Positions 53,245 to 63,500 of a stretch of 64,000 bases of DNA are shown in pieces. The position numbers and the translations under genes were made by a program. The first letter of the stretch is position 1. Each line of letters starts with the position of its first letter. The notes beneath the pieces are model-generated. The model saw nothing but the letters and a program-made list of their open reading frames with translations. It did no database searches and was not told the origin of the DNA. This DNA is from Helicobacter sp. GTDB lineage: Bacteria; Campylobacterota; Campylobacteria; Campylobacterales; Helicobacteraceae. The DNA is taken from positions 1 to 64,000 of the forward strand of contig NZ_JAFLSB010000001.1 in NCBI RefSeq assembly GCF_022511165.1, given 5' to 3'.

Positions 53245-54123
53245 TTATGGCTCTGTCGGATTTGCTGGGGATTGTATAGGAGGGCTTGGGGAAGATGGTG
53301 TGGGTGAATCCGCTGTGGGTGATATAGGAGAATCTGTAGGGGATTGTATAGGTGGTTGCGTTTCTGCAGGGCTTTTTTGCTCTGGCACACTCGCCTCTTG
53401 ATTTTGCAAATCCTGCTTATCTGTCTCTTCTTCTATCCCTTCTTGCGCGGGTTGCTCTGCCTCCTCTTGTGTATCTTCTGCATTTTGAGCTGGGGGTTGT
53501 GTAGTTTCTACATTATCTTTTGGGGGCTTAGGTGTGATAATATCCGTAGATGGTTTTTCATTTTTTTGCATTTTTTGCGCAAATTTATTTGAAAGATAGC
53601 AATCAACATAGATTCGATATAAAAATGGCTCTTTTGCCTTGAGATTTGGCACAATTACCGCAAAGTTTTTTGTCTCCCCCACCTCAATATCAATCTCAAT
53701 GCTTATACCTGATGAGCTTTTAGGAAAGAGGGAATTTAGAATCTTCATAGCCTTACTCCCCTTTTCATCACGCACCTCATTAACGGCTATATAGCATTCA
53801 TTAATGACAATTTTGCCTTTATTAGTAATCTCGCCTGCTACAAAAAAACCATTTGTATATTGCATAGCGTGAGCGCTAGTAATATTCACTTCACTTGTAT
53901 AGAGGACTTTTTGCATAAGAAAACGCAACACAAAAGGGGTAGAAAAAATCACAAGTATGGAAAGAAAAAAGAAAAAACGCGCGATAAACTTCCGCCCCCT
54001 GAGCAAAAGCCCAAGCGTAAAAAACATAATAAATACAAAAAAAATCACCAAAAGAGAGGCAATCTCATACAAAGAGAGGTAGGAGATGATTTGTATAAGA
54101 AGTGTTTTAAGTTTCTCGAGCAT
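53245..54123 (-). CDS. DUF2393-family membrane protein with acidic Pro-rich tail
   Basis: This 292-aa protein has two membrane helices near the N-terminus (IASLLVIFFVFIMFFTLGLLL; FFFFLSILVIFSTPFVLRFL) and a beta-rich domain of about 110 residues (GFFVAGEITNKGKIVINECY), the DUF2393 pattern of Campylobacterota. The last ~95 residues are a Pro/Glu/Gln/Thr/Ser-rich, probably disordered tail ending in short PSPT-like repeats. It follows hisIE by 16 bp on the same strand. Function unknown. Confidence 0.78.
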   Translation of the reverse strand: MLEKLKTLLIQIISYLSLYEIASLLVIFFVFIMFFTLGLLLRGRKFIARFFFFLSILVIFSTPFVLRFLMQKVLYTSEVNITSAHAMQYTNGFFVAGEITNKGKIVINECYIAVNEVRDEKGSKAMKILNSLFPKSSSGISIEIDIEVGETKNFAVIVPNLKAKEPFLYRIYVDCYLSNKFAQKMQKNEKPSTDIITPKPPKDNVETTQPPAQNAEDTQEEAEQPAQEGIEEETDKQDLQNQEASVPEQKSPAETQPPIQSPTDSPISPTADSPTPSSPSPPIQSPANPTEP

Positions 54124-54139
54124 AATCTATTGTATTCCC

Positions 54140-54841
54140 TTAAGATGAACTACGCGAAGCCTTTTCCTCTATGCCACTTTGCCCCGTGCGCCTTTGTAAT
54201 TCCTGCAAGACACGCTCGGGCGAGACATGAGCAAGAGCTAAACCCACAAGCGTATGATAGAATAAATCTGCACATTCATAAATAATGGCTTCTTCTTCTT
54301 TATCTTTAAGCGCAAAGCAAAACTCTCCTGCTTCTTCGATAATTTTTTTACCTATGCCATTTGCGCCTTTAGCAAGTAAAGACGCACTATAACTACGTTC
54401 AATACTTTCATTTCTGCGCGATTGGATTGTATGATAGAGTTCATCAAGGATATGATACACACCCTGTATATGGCGATTTGGCGATGTTTGCGGAAGTGGC
54501 ATAGGCTTTTTTTCATCAAAAACAACACCTTTAAAAAAGCAGCTCTTTTCTCCTGTATGACAAGCCACACCAACTTGCTCCACAATAAAAATCAAGCTAT
54601 CATCATCACAATCTAATCGAATCTCTTTAATATGCTGTATATGTCCGCTCTGCTCGCCTTTTTTCCAGATTCTCTGCTTAGAGCGCGAAAAATAGTGAGC
54701 AATTTGACTCTGCACACTTAAAAGCAAAGACTGCCTAGAGGAATAAGCAAGCATTAGAATCTCCTTACTTTCCTGCTCCTGCACGATAGTAGGTATCAGT
54801 TCATATCGCTCCCAATCGATTCCCTTAAGCACATCTTGCAT
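54140..54841 (-). CDS. hisI: Bifunctional phosphoribosyl-AMP cyclohydrolase/phosphoribosyl-ATP pyrophosphatase HisIE
   Basis: This enzyme performs steps 2 and 3 of histidine biosynthesis. The N-terminal HisI domain has EILMLAYSSRQSLLLS, LDCDDDSLIFIVEQVGVACHTGEKSCFF with its zinc/magnesium ligands, and the C-terminal HisE domain has KKIIEEAGEFCFALKDKEEEAIIYECADLFYH. The 233-aa length fits the fused enzyme. It starts 3 bp after the HflK-like gene stop. Confidence 0.95.
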   Translation of the reverse strand: MQDVLKGIDWERYELIPTIVQEQESKEILMLAYSSRQSLLLSVQSQIAHYFSRSKQRIWKKGEQSGHIQHIKEIRLDCDDDSLIFIVEQVGVACHTGEKSCFFKGVVFDEKKPMPLPQTSPNRHIQGVYHILDELYHTIQSRRNESIERSYSASLLAKGANGIGKKIIEEAGEFCFALKDKEEEAIIYECADLFYHTLVGLALAHVSPERVLQELQRRTGQSGIEEKASRSSS

Positions 54842-54844
54842 TAA

Positions 54845-55957
54845 CTATTGTCCTACAACCGCACTTTTTTGCTTTCCTTGAGAATCTACCCAAATATTTG
54901 GCACTGCCCCACCGGGCGTTAAGAAAATTTGCGCATTATTATTTTCTTTTAATGCCTCATTAAATTTGCCCTGCATCTCAATTTGACGCAATTCAAGCAA
55001 TCGCTGCGAGAGGCTTTCATTTACAAGCCTATTTGCCTCACTTTGACCTTTTGCCTCAATCTCTAGTGCATCAGCCTTACCTTTTGCTCTTTCACGCAAG
55101 GCATTTGCCTCCTCTTTTGCCTTTTGTGCATCTCTTTTAGCAAGTTCAACGCCCTCAATACGCGTTTTTACCTGCTCTGGAAGCACAATCTCACGCAACT
55201 GAATGGACACAAGCTTCACAGGCTGATTAGGTGTTGCATCAAGTTTGCCCTTAAAGCCCGTATAGATAAGATTTGCTACCTCATCACGTTTTGTAGGAAG
55301 CTCCTCTGTGGGATAATTTCCCACCGCACTACGCACGACATCGCGAATCACAGGATTAATAATTTTTTGCTCCCACGCTGTGCCATATTCTGCTATGGTT
55401 GCAGGAACTTTTTCGCGCTCAAGCTGATATTGCACGGTTAGCTCAATAGAAATAGTCATACCACTTGTATCCATTACATTAATCGCATCATTGCGCAAAA
55501 TACTCTGCTCACGCCCGATATTTCCCATATCCTCAATGCGTGAGAAGTTAATCGTCCTTACTTTTGTATCCACAATAATCACATTTTGAATGATTGGAAT
55601 AAAAAAATGCAAGCCTGGATCAAGCGGCGTGGGATCATATTTACCTGTGGTTACCTTAATACCAACCTCACCTGCATTGACAATCACAAAAGGACGTGCA
55701 GCGATAAAAATCACTACAAGAAGTATCACTATAATAAGCACCCCTAAAGATTTGCCACTTGGCATAGGAGGCATAGAAAAAGATTCTATATTAAAGCCAT
55801 TATTGCCTCTATTATTCCCGCCATTATTGCTACCATTTGGGCGATTCCCACCGCCATTATTGCCATTGCCTCTTGGTGGCTCACTCTTTTGCTCTGACGT
55901 TTTTTCATCAGCTTGAGCGCGTTTTTTCTTTAAATGCTCATTTAAATCAATAGGCAT
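54845..55957 (-). CDS. SPFH/HflK-like membrane protein
   Basis: This 370-aa protein starts with a charged segment followed by an Asn/Gly-rich linker (about residues 28-55) and one membrane helix (SLGVLIIVILLVVIFIAARPF). The SPFH/prohibitin domain then has NAGEVGIKVTTGKYDPTPLDPGLHFFIP, and a coiled coil rich in Ala/Glu/Lys ends the body. HflK-like proteins form ring assemblies that modulate FtsH. The ATG at 55957 follows AAAGGAG; no hflC is adjacent, so prohibitin-like rather than HflK proper is possible. Confidence 0.85.
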   Translation of the reverse strand: MPIDLNEHLKKKRAQADEKTSEQKSEPPRGNGNNGGGNRPNGSNNGGNNRGNNGFNIESFSMPPMPSGKSLGVLIIVILLVVIFIAARPFVIVNAGEVGIKVTTGKYDPTPLDPGLHFFIPIIQNVIIVDTKVRTINFSRIEDMGNIGREQSILRNDAINVMDTSGMTISIELTVQYQLEREKVPATIAEYGTAWEQKIINPVIRDVVRSAVGNYPTEELPTKRDEVANLIYTGFKGKLDATPNQPVKLVSIQLREIVLPEQVKTRIEGVELAKRDAQKAKEEANALRERAKGKADALEIEAKGQSEANRLVNESLSQRLLELRQIEMQGKFNEALKENNNAQIFLTPGGAVPNIWVDSQGKQKSAVVGQ

Positions 55958-55967
55958 TGCTTCTCCT

Positions 55968-56891
55968 TTAATCAATATAAGTTAAATAATGTGTATATTT
56001 GGGATTTTCTCCATTCACAAGCGCAAAAAATGCTTCCTGCAATTTTTTAGTCATCTCTCCAACTTTTCCGCTACCAATAACGCGCGCATCAAGCTCACGC
56101 ACAGGCGTAATCTCCGCTGCAGTTCCGGTAAAAAATGCTTCATCAGCAATATAGACTTCATCACGTGTAATGCGTCTTTGCTCAACCACAATCCCCATAT
56201 CTTGAGCAAGTTCAATAGTTGTGGCTTGAGTGATAGATTCTAGAGTATTATCATAGGGTGGAGTGATAAGTTTGCCATTTCGAACAATAAAAAAGCACTC
56301 GCCACTTCCTTCAGCCACAAAGCCATTATCATCAAGTAGCAACGCCTCATCGCAACCACAAGAGAGGGCTTCGTGCTTTGCCATTTGTGAATTAAGATAA
56401 TTTGCCGCTACTTTTGCTTTTCCCATAAAAGCTTTTGTTGGATTGCGCACAAATGAGCTTGTTTTGACTTTGATACCATTATTCAAGCCATCTTCGCCAA
56501 GATACGCTCCCCATTCCCACGCAGCAATAGCAACATTTACAGGTGCTTTGATATGACTAACCCCCATTACGCCATAACCCAAATAGATAATAGGGCGGAT
56601 ATACACATTCCCCTTATAATCATCTCTATTTGCCCTCAAAAGCTCTATATGCGCCTTTTCTAACTCCTCTTGCGTATAAGGTGATTTGATACACACAATC
56701 TTTGCAGAATCTAAAAGTCGTCTTGTGTGTTTTTTGAGGTGAAAAATCGCCAATCCTTTTTTTGTCATATAGGCTCTTGTGCCTTCAAACACAGCATTGC
56801 CATAATGTAAAGTATGGCTTAGAATATGTGTGGTTGCCTCTGCCCAAGGCACGAGTTTGCCATCTTTCCAAATATATTTTGATTCTTCCAT
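55968..56891 (-). CDS. ilvE: Branched-chain amino acid aminotransferase IlvE
   Basis: This class IV PLP aminotransferase for Leu, Ile and Val has 307 aa. Visible are HTLHYGNAVFEGTRAY, the PLP-Lys region KAKVAANYLNSQMAKHEAL, EGSGECFFIV, and ITQATTIELAQDMGI. The ATG at 56891 follows GGAGGC; longer in-frame starts are not supported. It lies upstream of the HflK-like gene by 10 bp. Confidence 0.95.
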   Translation of the reverse strand: MEESKYIWKDGKLVPWAEATTHILSHTLHYGNAVFEGTRAYMTKKGLAIFHLKKHTRRLLDSAKIVCIKSPYTQEELEKAHIELLRANRDDYKGNVYIRPIIYLGYGVMGVSHIKAPVNVAIAAWEWGAYLGEDGLNNGIKVKTSSFVRNPTKAFMGKAKVAANYLNSQMAKHEALSCGCDEALLLDDNGFVAEGSGECFFIVRNGKLITPPYDNTLESITQATTIELAQDMGIVVEQRRITRDEVYIADEAFFTGTAAEITPVRELDARVIGSGKVGEMTKKLQEAFFALVNGENPKYTHYLTYID

Positions 56892-56962
56892 AATAAAAAC
56901 GCCTCCGCTTTGTTGCAAAAATAATGTGCAAGATTGTAGCAAAAGTTTTATAATATTTTTGT

Positions 56963-58930
56963 TTAGTGGCTTGAAGTCGTATTTCTCTCCTCAAGCAAAA
57001 GATACTCTGTAATTTTAGATTCAAGCTTTGTTTCTAGCTCATTTAATTCCTCTGCTAAAGCAAGAATGCCTTGTTTCTCATATTCTTTAGGATTGCTTAG
57101 GGCAATTTGCAAGATTTTCTGCCTTTGTTCAAGCTCCTCAATCTCTTGAGGAAGTCTCTGCAAGGCGAGATTCTCTTTATAGCTCAATTTCGTTGATTTT
57201 TTAGAATCTCCTCTTGTTTGAGCTTTGTGAGAAGATGTTGTTTGCGCAGATTCTGCTTTTTGCATATTAGATTCAAAAGTGGCAAGCTCACATAAATCTT
57301 GAGCAATATGTAAATATTCACTATAAGATGCGTAACTCTCTACAATCTTGCCATTACCTTCAAAAATAAGGAGTTTATGAGCGAGTTTATCGACAAAATA
57401 GCGGTCGTGGCTTACAAAAATCACTGCACAAGAAAGCCCAAGGAGATACTCCTCAATAATATTAATAGTTTGTATATCTAAGTCATTTGTTGGCTCATCA
57501 AGGATAAAAACATCAACTTCTTTTGTAAAGAGCAATGCCAAAGCTACACGATTTTTCTCCCCACCGCTTAATGCGCCAATTTTTTGAGAAAGCAATTCTT
57601 TAGGAAAAAGAAAGTTTTTCAAATACCCATAAACGTGCATATGTTTACCACGCACATCAATATGCTCTCCACCATTTAGACAAAAAGTCTCAAGCAAGTC
57701 CTTATCATCTTCGAGCATACTCGTGTGCTGATCAAAATAACCAATGCGTATATCCCCAACCTTTATCACTCCAGAATCTGGCTTTTGCTCCCCAAGAAGC
57801 ATTTTGAGCAAACTTGATTTGCCCGAGCCATTTTTTCCTACGATGCCAATTTTATCACGCGCTAGGATTCTAAGGCTCAAATCTTTCACAAGATATTTGC
57901 CATCTATGCTTTTATGCAAATGCTCAATCTCAAAAAGGCATTTTTGGTGATTATGACTTTGTGGGGCATTGAAAGCTTTTTGTTCGCGCTCAAGTTCAAG
58001 GCGCATCTTGCGCAAAAGTGAGGGGTTTTTTTTTGCCTCCTCTCGCATTGCTAAGATTCTGCTTTTTCGTCCCTCATTACGTTTAGTGCGCGCTCTCACA
58101 CCTTTTCTTAGCCATTCTTCCTCTGCTTTAAGGATTTTAAGGAGTTTTTGATGAGCTTTATCCATATTATGCAAAATCTCCGCCTTTTTGGCAAGATAAT
58201 CCATATACCCACCATCAAAACTCCGCGCACAGCCATTATCAAGCTCTATAATGCGCGTTGCCACTCTATCAATAAAATAGCGGTCGTGGCTAATAAAAAC
58301 CAAACTCAAATGAGAAGAGTTAAGAAAATCCTCTAAAAATTGCACTATTTGCACATCAAGGTGGTTTGTAGGCTCATCAAGAAGCAGTATATCGCAAGGC
58401 TGCAATAACAAACTTGCCAAGGCTACGCGCTTTTGCTCACCTCCACTTAGAGAATTAGCAAGTCTATCTTTAAAGGATTCAAGATCAAAATGACTAAGAA
58501 TCTCATTGACTAAACCCTGCAAATCCCAGCCTCTATATGCACTAAGATATGCGCTTAGGCGTTCGTATTCCTCTAGCATATCCTTGCTAACCTCTGCTTG
58601 GGTAGCCATTATGGTATGTAGCGTCTCTATGCGCTCATAAGCAGCTTTTAACTCACTCATACTCTCAAGGAGCACCTCGCCTACACTTGATTGTGGAGAA
58701 AATATGGGCTTTTGCGGGAGGGAGAGAATCTTAAGATGCTTAATGCTAATGCGCTCTCCACTATCTTTATCTTTTCGCCCTGCGATAATATCTAAAAGGC
58801 TTGATTTGCCCGAGCCATTTCTCCCTACTATCGCGATACGCTCACCTTTTGAGATATGAAAGCAAACACGATCTAAAATCACCTTATGATCATATTGCTT
58901 ACTCACATCTTGCAAGGATAGCAGATTCAT
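56963..58930 (-). CDS. ABC-F family ATPase (Uup-like)
   Basis: This 655-aa cytosolic protein has two ABC modules and no membrane segments. The Walker A motifs are GRNGSGKSSLLD and GKNGSGKSSLLK, the signatures LSGGEQKR and LSGGEKNR, and the Walker B/D-loops DEPTNHLD and DEPTNDLD. The interdomain linker is Lys/Arg-rich, and a C-terminal coiled coil (about residues 575-645) suggests the Uup subgroup, which acts on ribosomes or DNA. It lies 4 bp after the gene upstream. Confidence 0.9.
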   Translation of the reverse strand: MNLLSLQDVSKQYDHKVILDRVCFHISKGERIAIVGRNGSGKSSLLDIIAGRKDKDSGERISIKHLKILSLPQKPIFSPQSSVGEVLLESMSELKAAYERIETLHTIMATQAEVSKDMLEEYERLSAYLSAYRGWDLQGLVNEILSHFDLESFKDRLANSLSGGEQKRVALASLLLQPCDILLLDEPTNHLDVQIVQFLEDFLNSSHLSLVFISHDRYFIDRVATRIIELDNGCARSFDGGYMDYLAKKAEILHNMDKAHQKLLKILKAEEEWLRKGVRARTKRNEGRKSRILAMREEAKKNPSLLRKMRLELEREQKAFNAPQSHNHQKCLFEIEHLHKSIDGKYLVKDLSLRILARDKIGIVGKNGSGKSSLLKMLLGEQKPDSGVIKVGDIRIGYFDQHTSMLEDDKDLLETFCLNGGEHIDVRGKHMHVYGYLKNFLFPKELLSQKIGALSGGEKNRVALALLFTKEVDVFILDEPTNDLDIQTINIIEEYLLGLSCAVIFVSHDRYFVDKLAHKLLIFEGNGKIVESYASYSEYLHIAQDLCELATFESNMQKAESAQTTSSHKAQTRGDSKKSTKLSYKENLALQRLPQEIEELEQRQKILQIALSNPKEYEKQGILALAEELNELETKLESKITEYLLLEERNTTSSH

Positions 58931-58934
58931 AAAA

Positions 58935-60425
58935 TTATTGCGGCTCGAAAGTTTTAATTTGCTTCATTGAAAGGATAGCAAAATTTGTATCTTTATTTTT
59001 CTTAGATTCCTTCCCGATTTTAATAATCCCAGCAGGTGTATCAAAGCGTAATTCAGAATCTATATAGATAAGCTCAAATTTTTGGCGATTGACTGCACTA
59101 AAATATTCTATTTCCTTATGAAAAAGCACAACATTATAAAACTTGCTTTTTGCCATAATTTTAACCTTAAGCTCAAGGCAGAAATCAGGGTTATCAGAAA
59201 AAATCAAAAAGGTTTTCACATTTTTTTGTATGTATTTGTTGTAATACTGATATACGACATATTCATTATCGCGTATTTTGGATTTATCAAGCATCTTGAC
59301 GTGATTGCCTAAAAAAGTCATCGCACAAAAAGGAGCGTTGATATTATGCTTAAAAAACACATTTTTAATTGCCACAGATTCCATACCAAGCTTCCATAGT
59401 TTATTATCAATATGGGTAGCACATATATCCATAGCGTCCTTTGTCTTGCCAATCAAAATCTCATACATTTTATTAAACACGCTCTCAAATTTTTTGAGAT
59501 TCTCACTCTTAAAATTATCAGATAATGCCTTTAATCTATCAAAAGCCTCTGTTAATGTCTTTATTTCAGTCTCTGATTTAGCCACGACTGCCATTGTACG
59601 TTTTTTGCGCTCTTCTAATGCTATTGGATCGCCCTTTTTTGCATCAATCTTAGCTTGAATCGAACGAAGCTCCATAGCCCCCACACGAATCTTATTCTGC
59701 ATAGAAAGTTTCTGCTCATTAAAGCCCTCAATCGCCCTTAATACACCTTTATAATGATATTGCGAATCAAGAAAACATTCCTCATAGATTTTATCAGCTG
59801 TGAGATTGACATTAGTTTGAAACTGCCGATAGGAATACTCAAGCTTTGTGAGAATCTGCAAATCATCAGCAAAAACATCAATGGTAACGTGCCTATCATT
59901 AAACACAAGATAATCGATGGCTTTTGTGAGATAAGGCTTTAAAATAGTGTAATTAATCTTTTTTTGAGCCTTTTCCTCGTCCCCATCATTTTCTTCTTCC
60001 ATTCCCTGTATAGAGTTAAGCGCATTAAACTCCTCACGGAAATAATCCTTAATCGTGTCTTGAATAGATGTGCTAATCTCGATAGTTTCAAGCTTGTAGT
60101 AATCTGTCTCCTCAAAAATCTTCTTGGCAATATTTGCCTTTGCATCTGACTCTTTACTTTTAAGCTCATCATCGGTATTAGTGCGCCAAAAATCAATCTC
60201 GCGCACCAACCCACCTTCTGGAAAAGCCTGATATTTTGAGGCTTTGCAACTTGTAACTCTGCTATCATTATCCTCATCAAGTCGAAATTCTACTAATAAC
60301 CCTGCACTTGGCATTACACGTTTATCATGCCAATTTTTATCACGTAACTCAAAAATCTTTTTTGTAGCATTGATAATCACACCATTTTTGGTTTGGTTTG
60401 AATATCTTAATATCTTGCCATGCAC
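58935..60425 (-). CDS. Unidentified protein: cold-shock-like N-terminus, coiled coil, receiver-like C-terminus
   Basis: This 496-aa protein has three parts. Residues 1-70 (GKILRYSNQTKNGVIINATKK, FELRDKNWHDKRVMPSAGLLVEF) resemble a cold-shock/OB fold. The middle (about 100-340) is helical with a coiled coil (residues 245-320). Residues 390-480 show alternating strands and helices (KTFLIFSDNPDFCLELKVKIM, YNVVLFHKEIEYFSAV, FELIYIDSEL) like a degenerate receiver domain. Translation starts at GTG 60425 after AAGGAG. It lies just upstream of the ABC-F gene. I do not recognise a characterised homologue. Confidence 0.65.
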   Translation of the reverse strand: MHGKILRYSNQTKNGVIINATKKIFELRDKNWHDKRVMPSAGLLVEFRLDEDNDSRVTSCKASKYQAFPEGGLVREIDFWRTNTDDELKSKESDAKANIAKKIFEETDYYKLETIEISTSIQDTIKDYFREEFNALNSIQGMEEENDGDEEKAQKKINYTILKPYLTKAIDYLVFNDRHVTIDVFADDLQILTKLEYSYRQFQTNVNLTADKIYEECFLDSQYHYKGVLRAIEGFNEQKLSMQNKIRVGAMELRSIQAKIDAKKGDPIALEERKKRTMAVVAKSETEIKTLTEAFDRLKALSDNFKSENLKKFESVFNKMYEILIGKTKDAMDICATHIDNKLWKLGMESVAIKNVFFKHNINAPFCAMTFLGNHVKMLDKSKIRDNEYVVYQYYNKYIQKNVKTFLIFSDNPDFCLELKVKIMAKSKFYNVVLFHKEIEYFSAVNRQKFELIYIDSELRFDTPAGIIKIGKESKKNKDTNFAILSMKQIKTFEPQ

Positions 60426-60560
60426 CTTGCACTCCTTGCATCCTACAACTTATAAAGTAACTTTCTCTAATGTATTAATGCTTCAAATTTCGTATAAAAC
60501 TTACAATTTTAGCTAAATAAAAATAAAAAAATCATTATGAATTCTATAAAATCTTTATGA

Positions 60561-60566
60561 TATAAT
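60561..60566 (+). promoter_or_regulatory. ftsK -10 candidate very close to the start codon
   Basis: TATAAT ends 11 bp before the ftsK ATG (60578), so the predicted transcript start would leave only about 5 leader bases. Confidence 0.45.
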
Positions 60567-60577
60567 GCGTCCAATCT

Positions 60578-63500
60578 ATGAAAATAAATACAAAGGGCAT
60601 TTTGCGCCTATATACAAAACAAATAAAAACAAAAAAGCACCCATACAAAGGATTCTCCATTAAACACAAAAAAATATATGTCTTTATCGGTCTTGCTATC
60701 GTGCTACTTTTTTTCTCCCTCACAATCCTCTTGGGAAGTTTTGGGCTTATGGGGAGCATTGGCAGAGGGATTGCTCACATACATATTAGAATCTTAGGCT
60801 ACATCGGCTATATCTTTTTTCCTCTTTTATTCTATCCACTCTATGCCCTTTATAAAGACTGCACACTAAGCTTTAGGCGGCTTGAGCTACTTGTCTCTTG
60901 CTGCCTCTTTTTTATCGCGCTTTTACTCTTACAATCACTTCTCTTGCAAGAAGGATATTTTGGCAATGCCCTCGCACTCTTTTTCAAAGATTATATTGGT
61001 GCTTTTGGCGCGTGGGCGATTGATATATTCTTTTTTGTGTTTGCGTGGCTTATTTTCACACCACGCAACTTAAGCGCTCTCTTTAATCAAACAAAGCATA
61101 AAGCCCTTGTGGCACTTGATGTGATTGCACATTTTACACGCGCATCTCTTTATTTTATGCGCTCATTTTTCTCGCGCCTCAAAACCTCTCTTGCGCCACA
61201 TTTGAAAAAGCTCTTTATTGCAGATTCACAAGATATTTTTGATTTACAGGGTGAAAAAAAGGAGCAAACAACCAAAGCTCACTATGATTTTAAAGATGTT
61301 ATTATAGAAGAAGGGTTTGATGAAATGCACAAAAGCTCAAATCCTCAAGATTCTCAACCTAGTCAAAATCAACAAGAAAGCCAAGATGTGCAAACATCTG
61401 CAAGTCTTGATGAAAAAACTCAAGCCCAACCTTCCCTATTTTCTGCTTTAGATGCTCCCGCAGCAATACCTCCAAAACAAACGCGCGTAGAAATTGTAGA
61501 ATCTACCGGAGAAGAAATAAAACTCCAAGACTTTTTCAAAAGCCAAATTGCCCAGTATAAAGATATGCTTAAAAGTCTTAATAAACATATCGCTCTTACC
61601 GAACCAGCCATCAAACCCACACAGCCAACGCTATTTGAAAACAATACACAAGAAGAATCCACAGCCCCCACCCAAACTCCACAAACAGATACTCCAAATG
61701 AACCACGCACAAAGACTATCTCCACGCCTCCTCCGCGTCCGCTTAATCCAAATGTATTTTTGCAATCTTCTTCTACGCAAAATACACAGCAAAATATGCA
61801 AATGGATTTGATAAAGAGCAATAACATCGAGGCATCACAATCAAATGCGCTTCAAATGCCTCACTTACAAGCAGCCAAAACACATCAGCCAAACCCAATT
61901 CAAGTTGATATGAAAGATATTACAGAATCTAACCATACACAATATTCTACATCTATCCTTGCAGACTTAGCCCATACCTCACCCCTGCATACACCGCCAT
62001 TTGCGCCTATAATCCCTCTCTCAAGCACACAATCTCTTGTGCAAGAAACTAAGACTTCTAAAAACCTTGAAGACGCGCAAGATTCTAAAGAATTTACGCC
62101 ACAAAATCCACCAAATCCTTCTAAAGAGCACACCCCATTGCCCACATCTCAACTTGAATCTCACAATCAAGAAAAAAATGTGGAAAATGAGCAAAGCCAT
62201 ACTACTCAAAATCTTTTTAAGCCACCCACATCGCTTTTTGAATGGGTAGATTCTATCGTGCAAGAAATCCCCGCACAAACACCACAAAAAGAAACCACAG
62301 AAGAAGTGAGGAAAAAACCAAGCTTTGCGCACTCAAATCCCACCGAGCTTAATGAAAATAAGCATTTATTGAGTGAGCTTGAGTATGGCAAGATTGACAA
62401 ACCTGCAAACTTCAAACTCCCGCTCACAAGCTTCCTCAATCAACCACAGCAAGAGCAAGTTGAAATTGATGAGAGTGAGATTGACCGCAAGATTGAAAAT
62501 CTCTTAGCAAAGCTAAAGATGTTTCGCGTAGAGGGCGATATTGTGCGCACCTATTCTGGTCCTATTGTTACAACTTTTGAGTTCCGTCCCGCTCCTAATG
62601 TCAAAGTAAGCAAGATTCTTGCGCTCGAAGATGATTTGGCTATGGCTTTGCGTGCGCGTTCGATTCGTATTCAAGCTCCTGTGCCGGGTAAAGATGTGGT
62701 AGGGATAGAAATACCAAATAACACCACACAAACTATTTATTTGCGTGAGATTCTAGAATCTGATATATTTAAAACCTCTATTTCACCGCTAACGCTTGCA
62801 CTTGGCAAGGATATTATAGGCAATCCTTTTATTACAGATTTAAAAAAAGCTCCACATTTGCTTATTGCTGGGACAACAGGGAGTGGTAAAAGTGTGGGGC
62901 TTAATGCGATGATTCTCTCCTTGCTCTATAAAAATACACCCCAAAATTTGAAGCTTTTAATGATTGACCCAAAAAAGGTTGAATTTAGCATTTATGCTGA
63001 TATCCCGCACCTCATCGCGCCTATCATCTCTGCTCCTAAAAAAGCCATTGCGGCACTCAATAGTGCAGTAGTCGAAATGGAGAGACGACTTGATTTGATG
63101 AGTGAGGCATTTGCAAGAGATATAGATACCTATAATCGCAAAATGGTAGATGATAAGGGTGAGAAATTCCCCTATCTTGTGATTATCATCGATGAACTCG
63201 CTGATTTAATGATGACAGGTGGCAAAGAAGTGGAATTTGCCCTTGCGCGTATTGCACAAAAAGGACGCGCTTCAGGAATTCATATTATCGTAGCTACGCA
63301 AAGACCAAGCGTAGATGTGATTACCGGACTTATCAAGGCAAATCTCCCTTCACGCATTAGCTATAAGGTAGGGAGCAAGATAGATTCTAAAGTGATACTT
63401 GATAGTTTTGGTGCAGAAGCGCTGCTTGGCAGAGGCGATATGCTCTTTAAACTCTCTGATCGTATGATTCGCCTTCACGCCCCTTGGAGCGCAGAAGAAG

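Noticed and set aside
60544..60759. Minus-strand frame overlapping the ftsK start
   Set aside because: It lies antisense to the N-terminus and first membrane helix of FtsK, with no motif or binding site.
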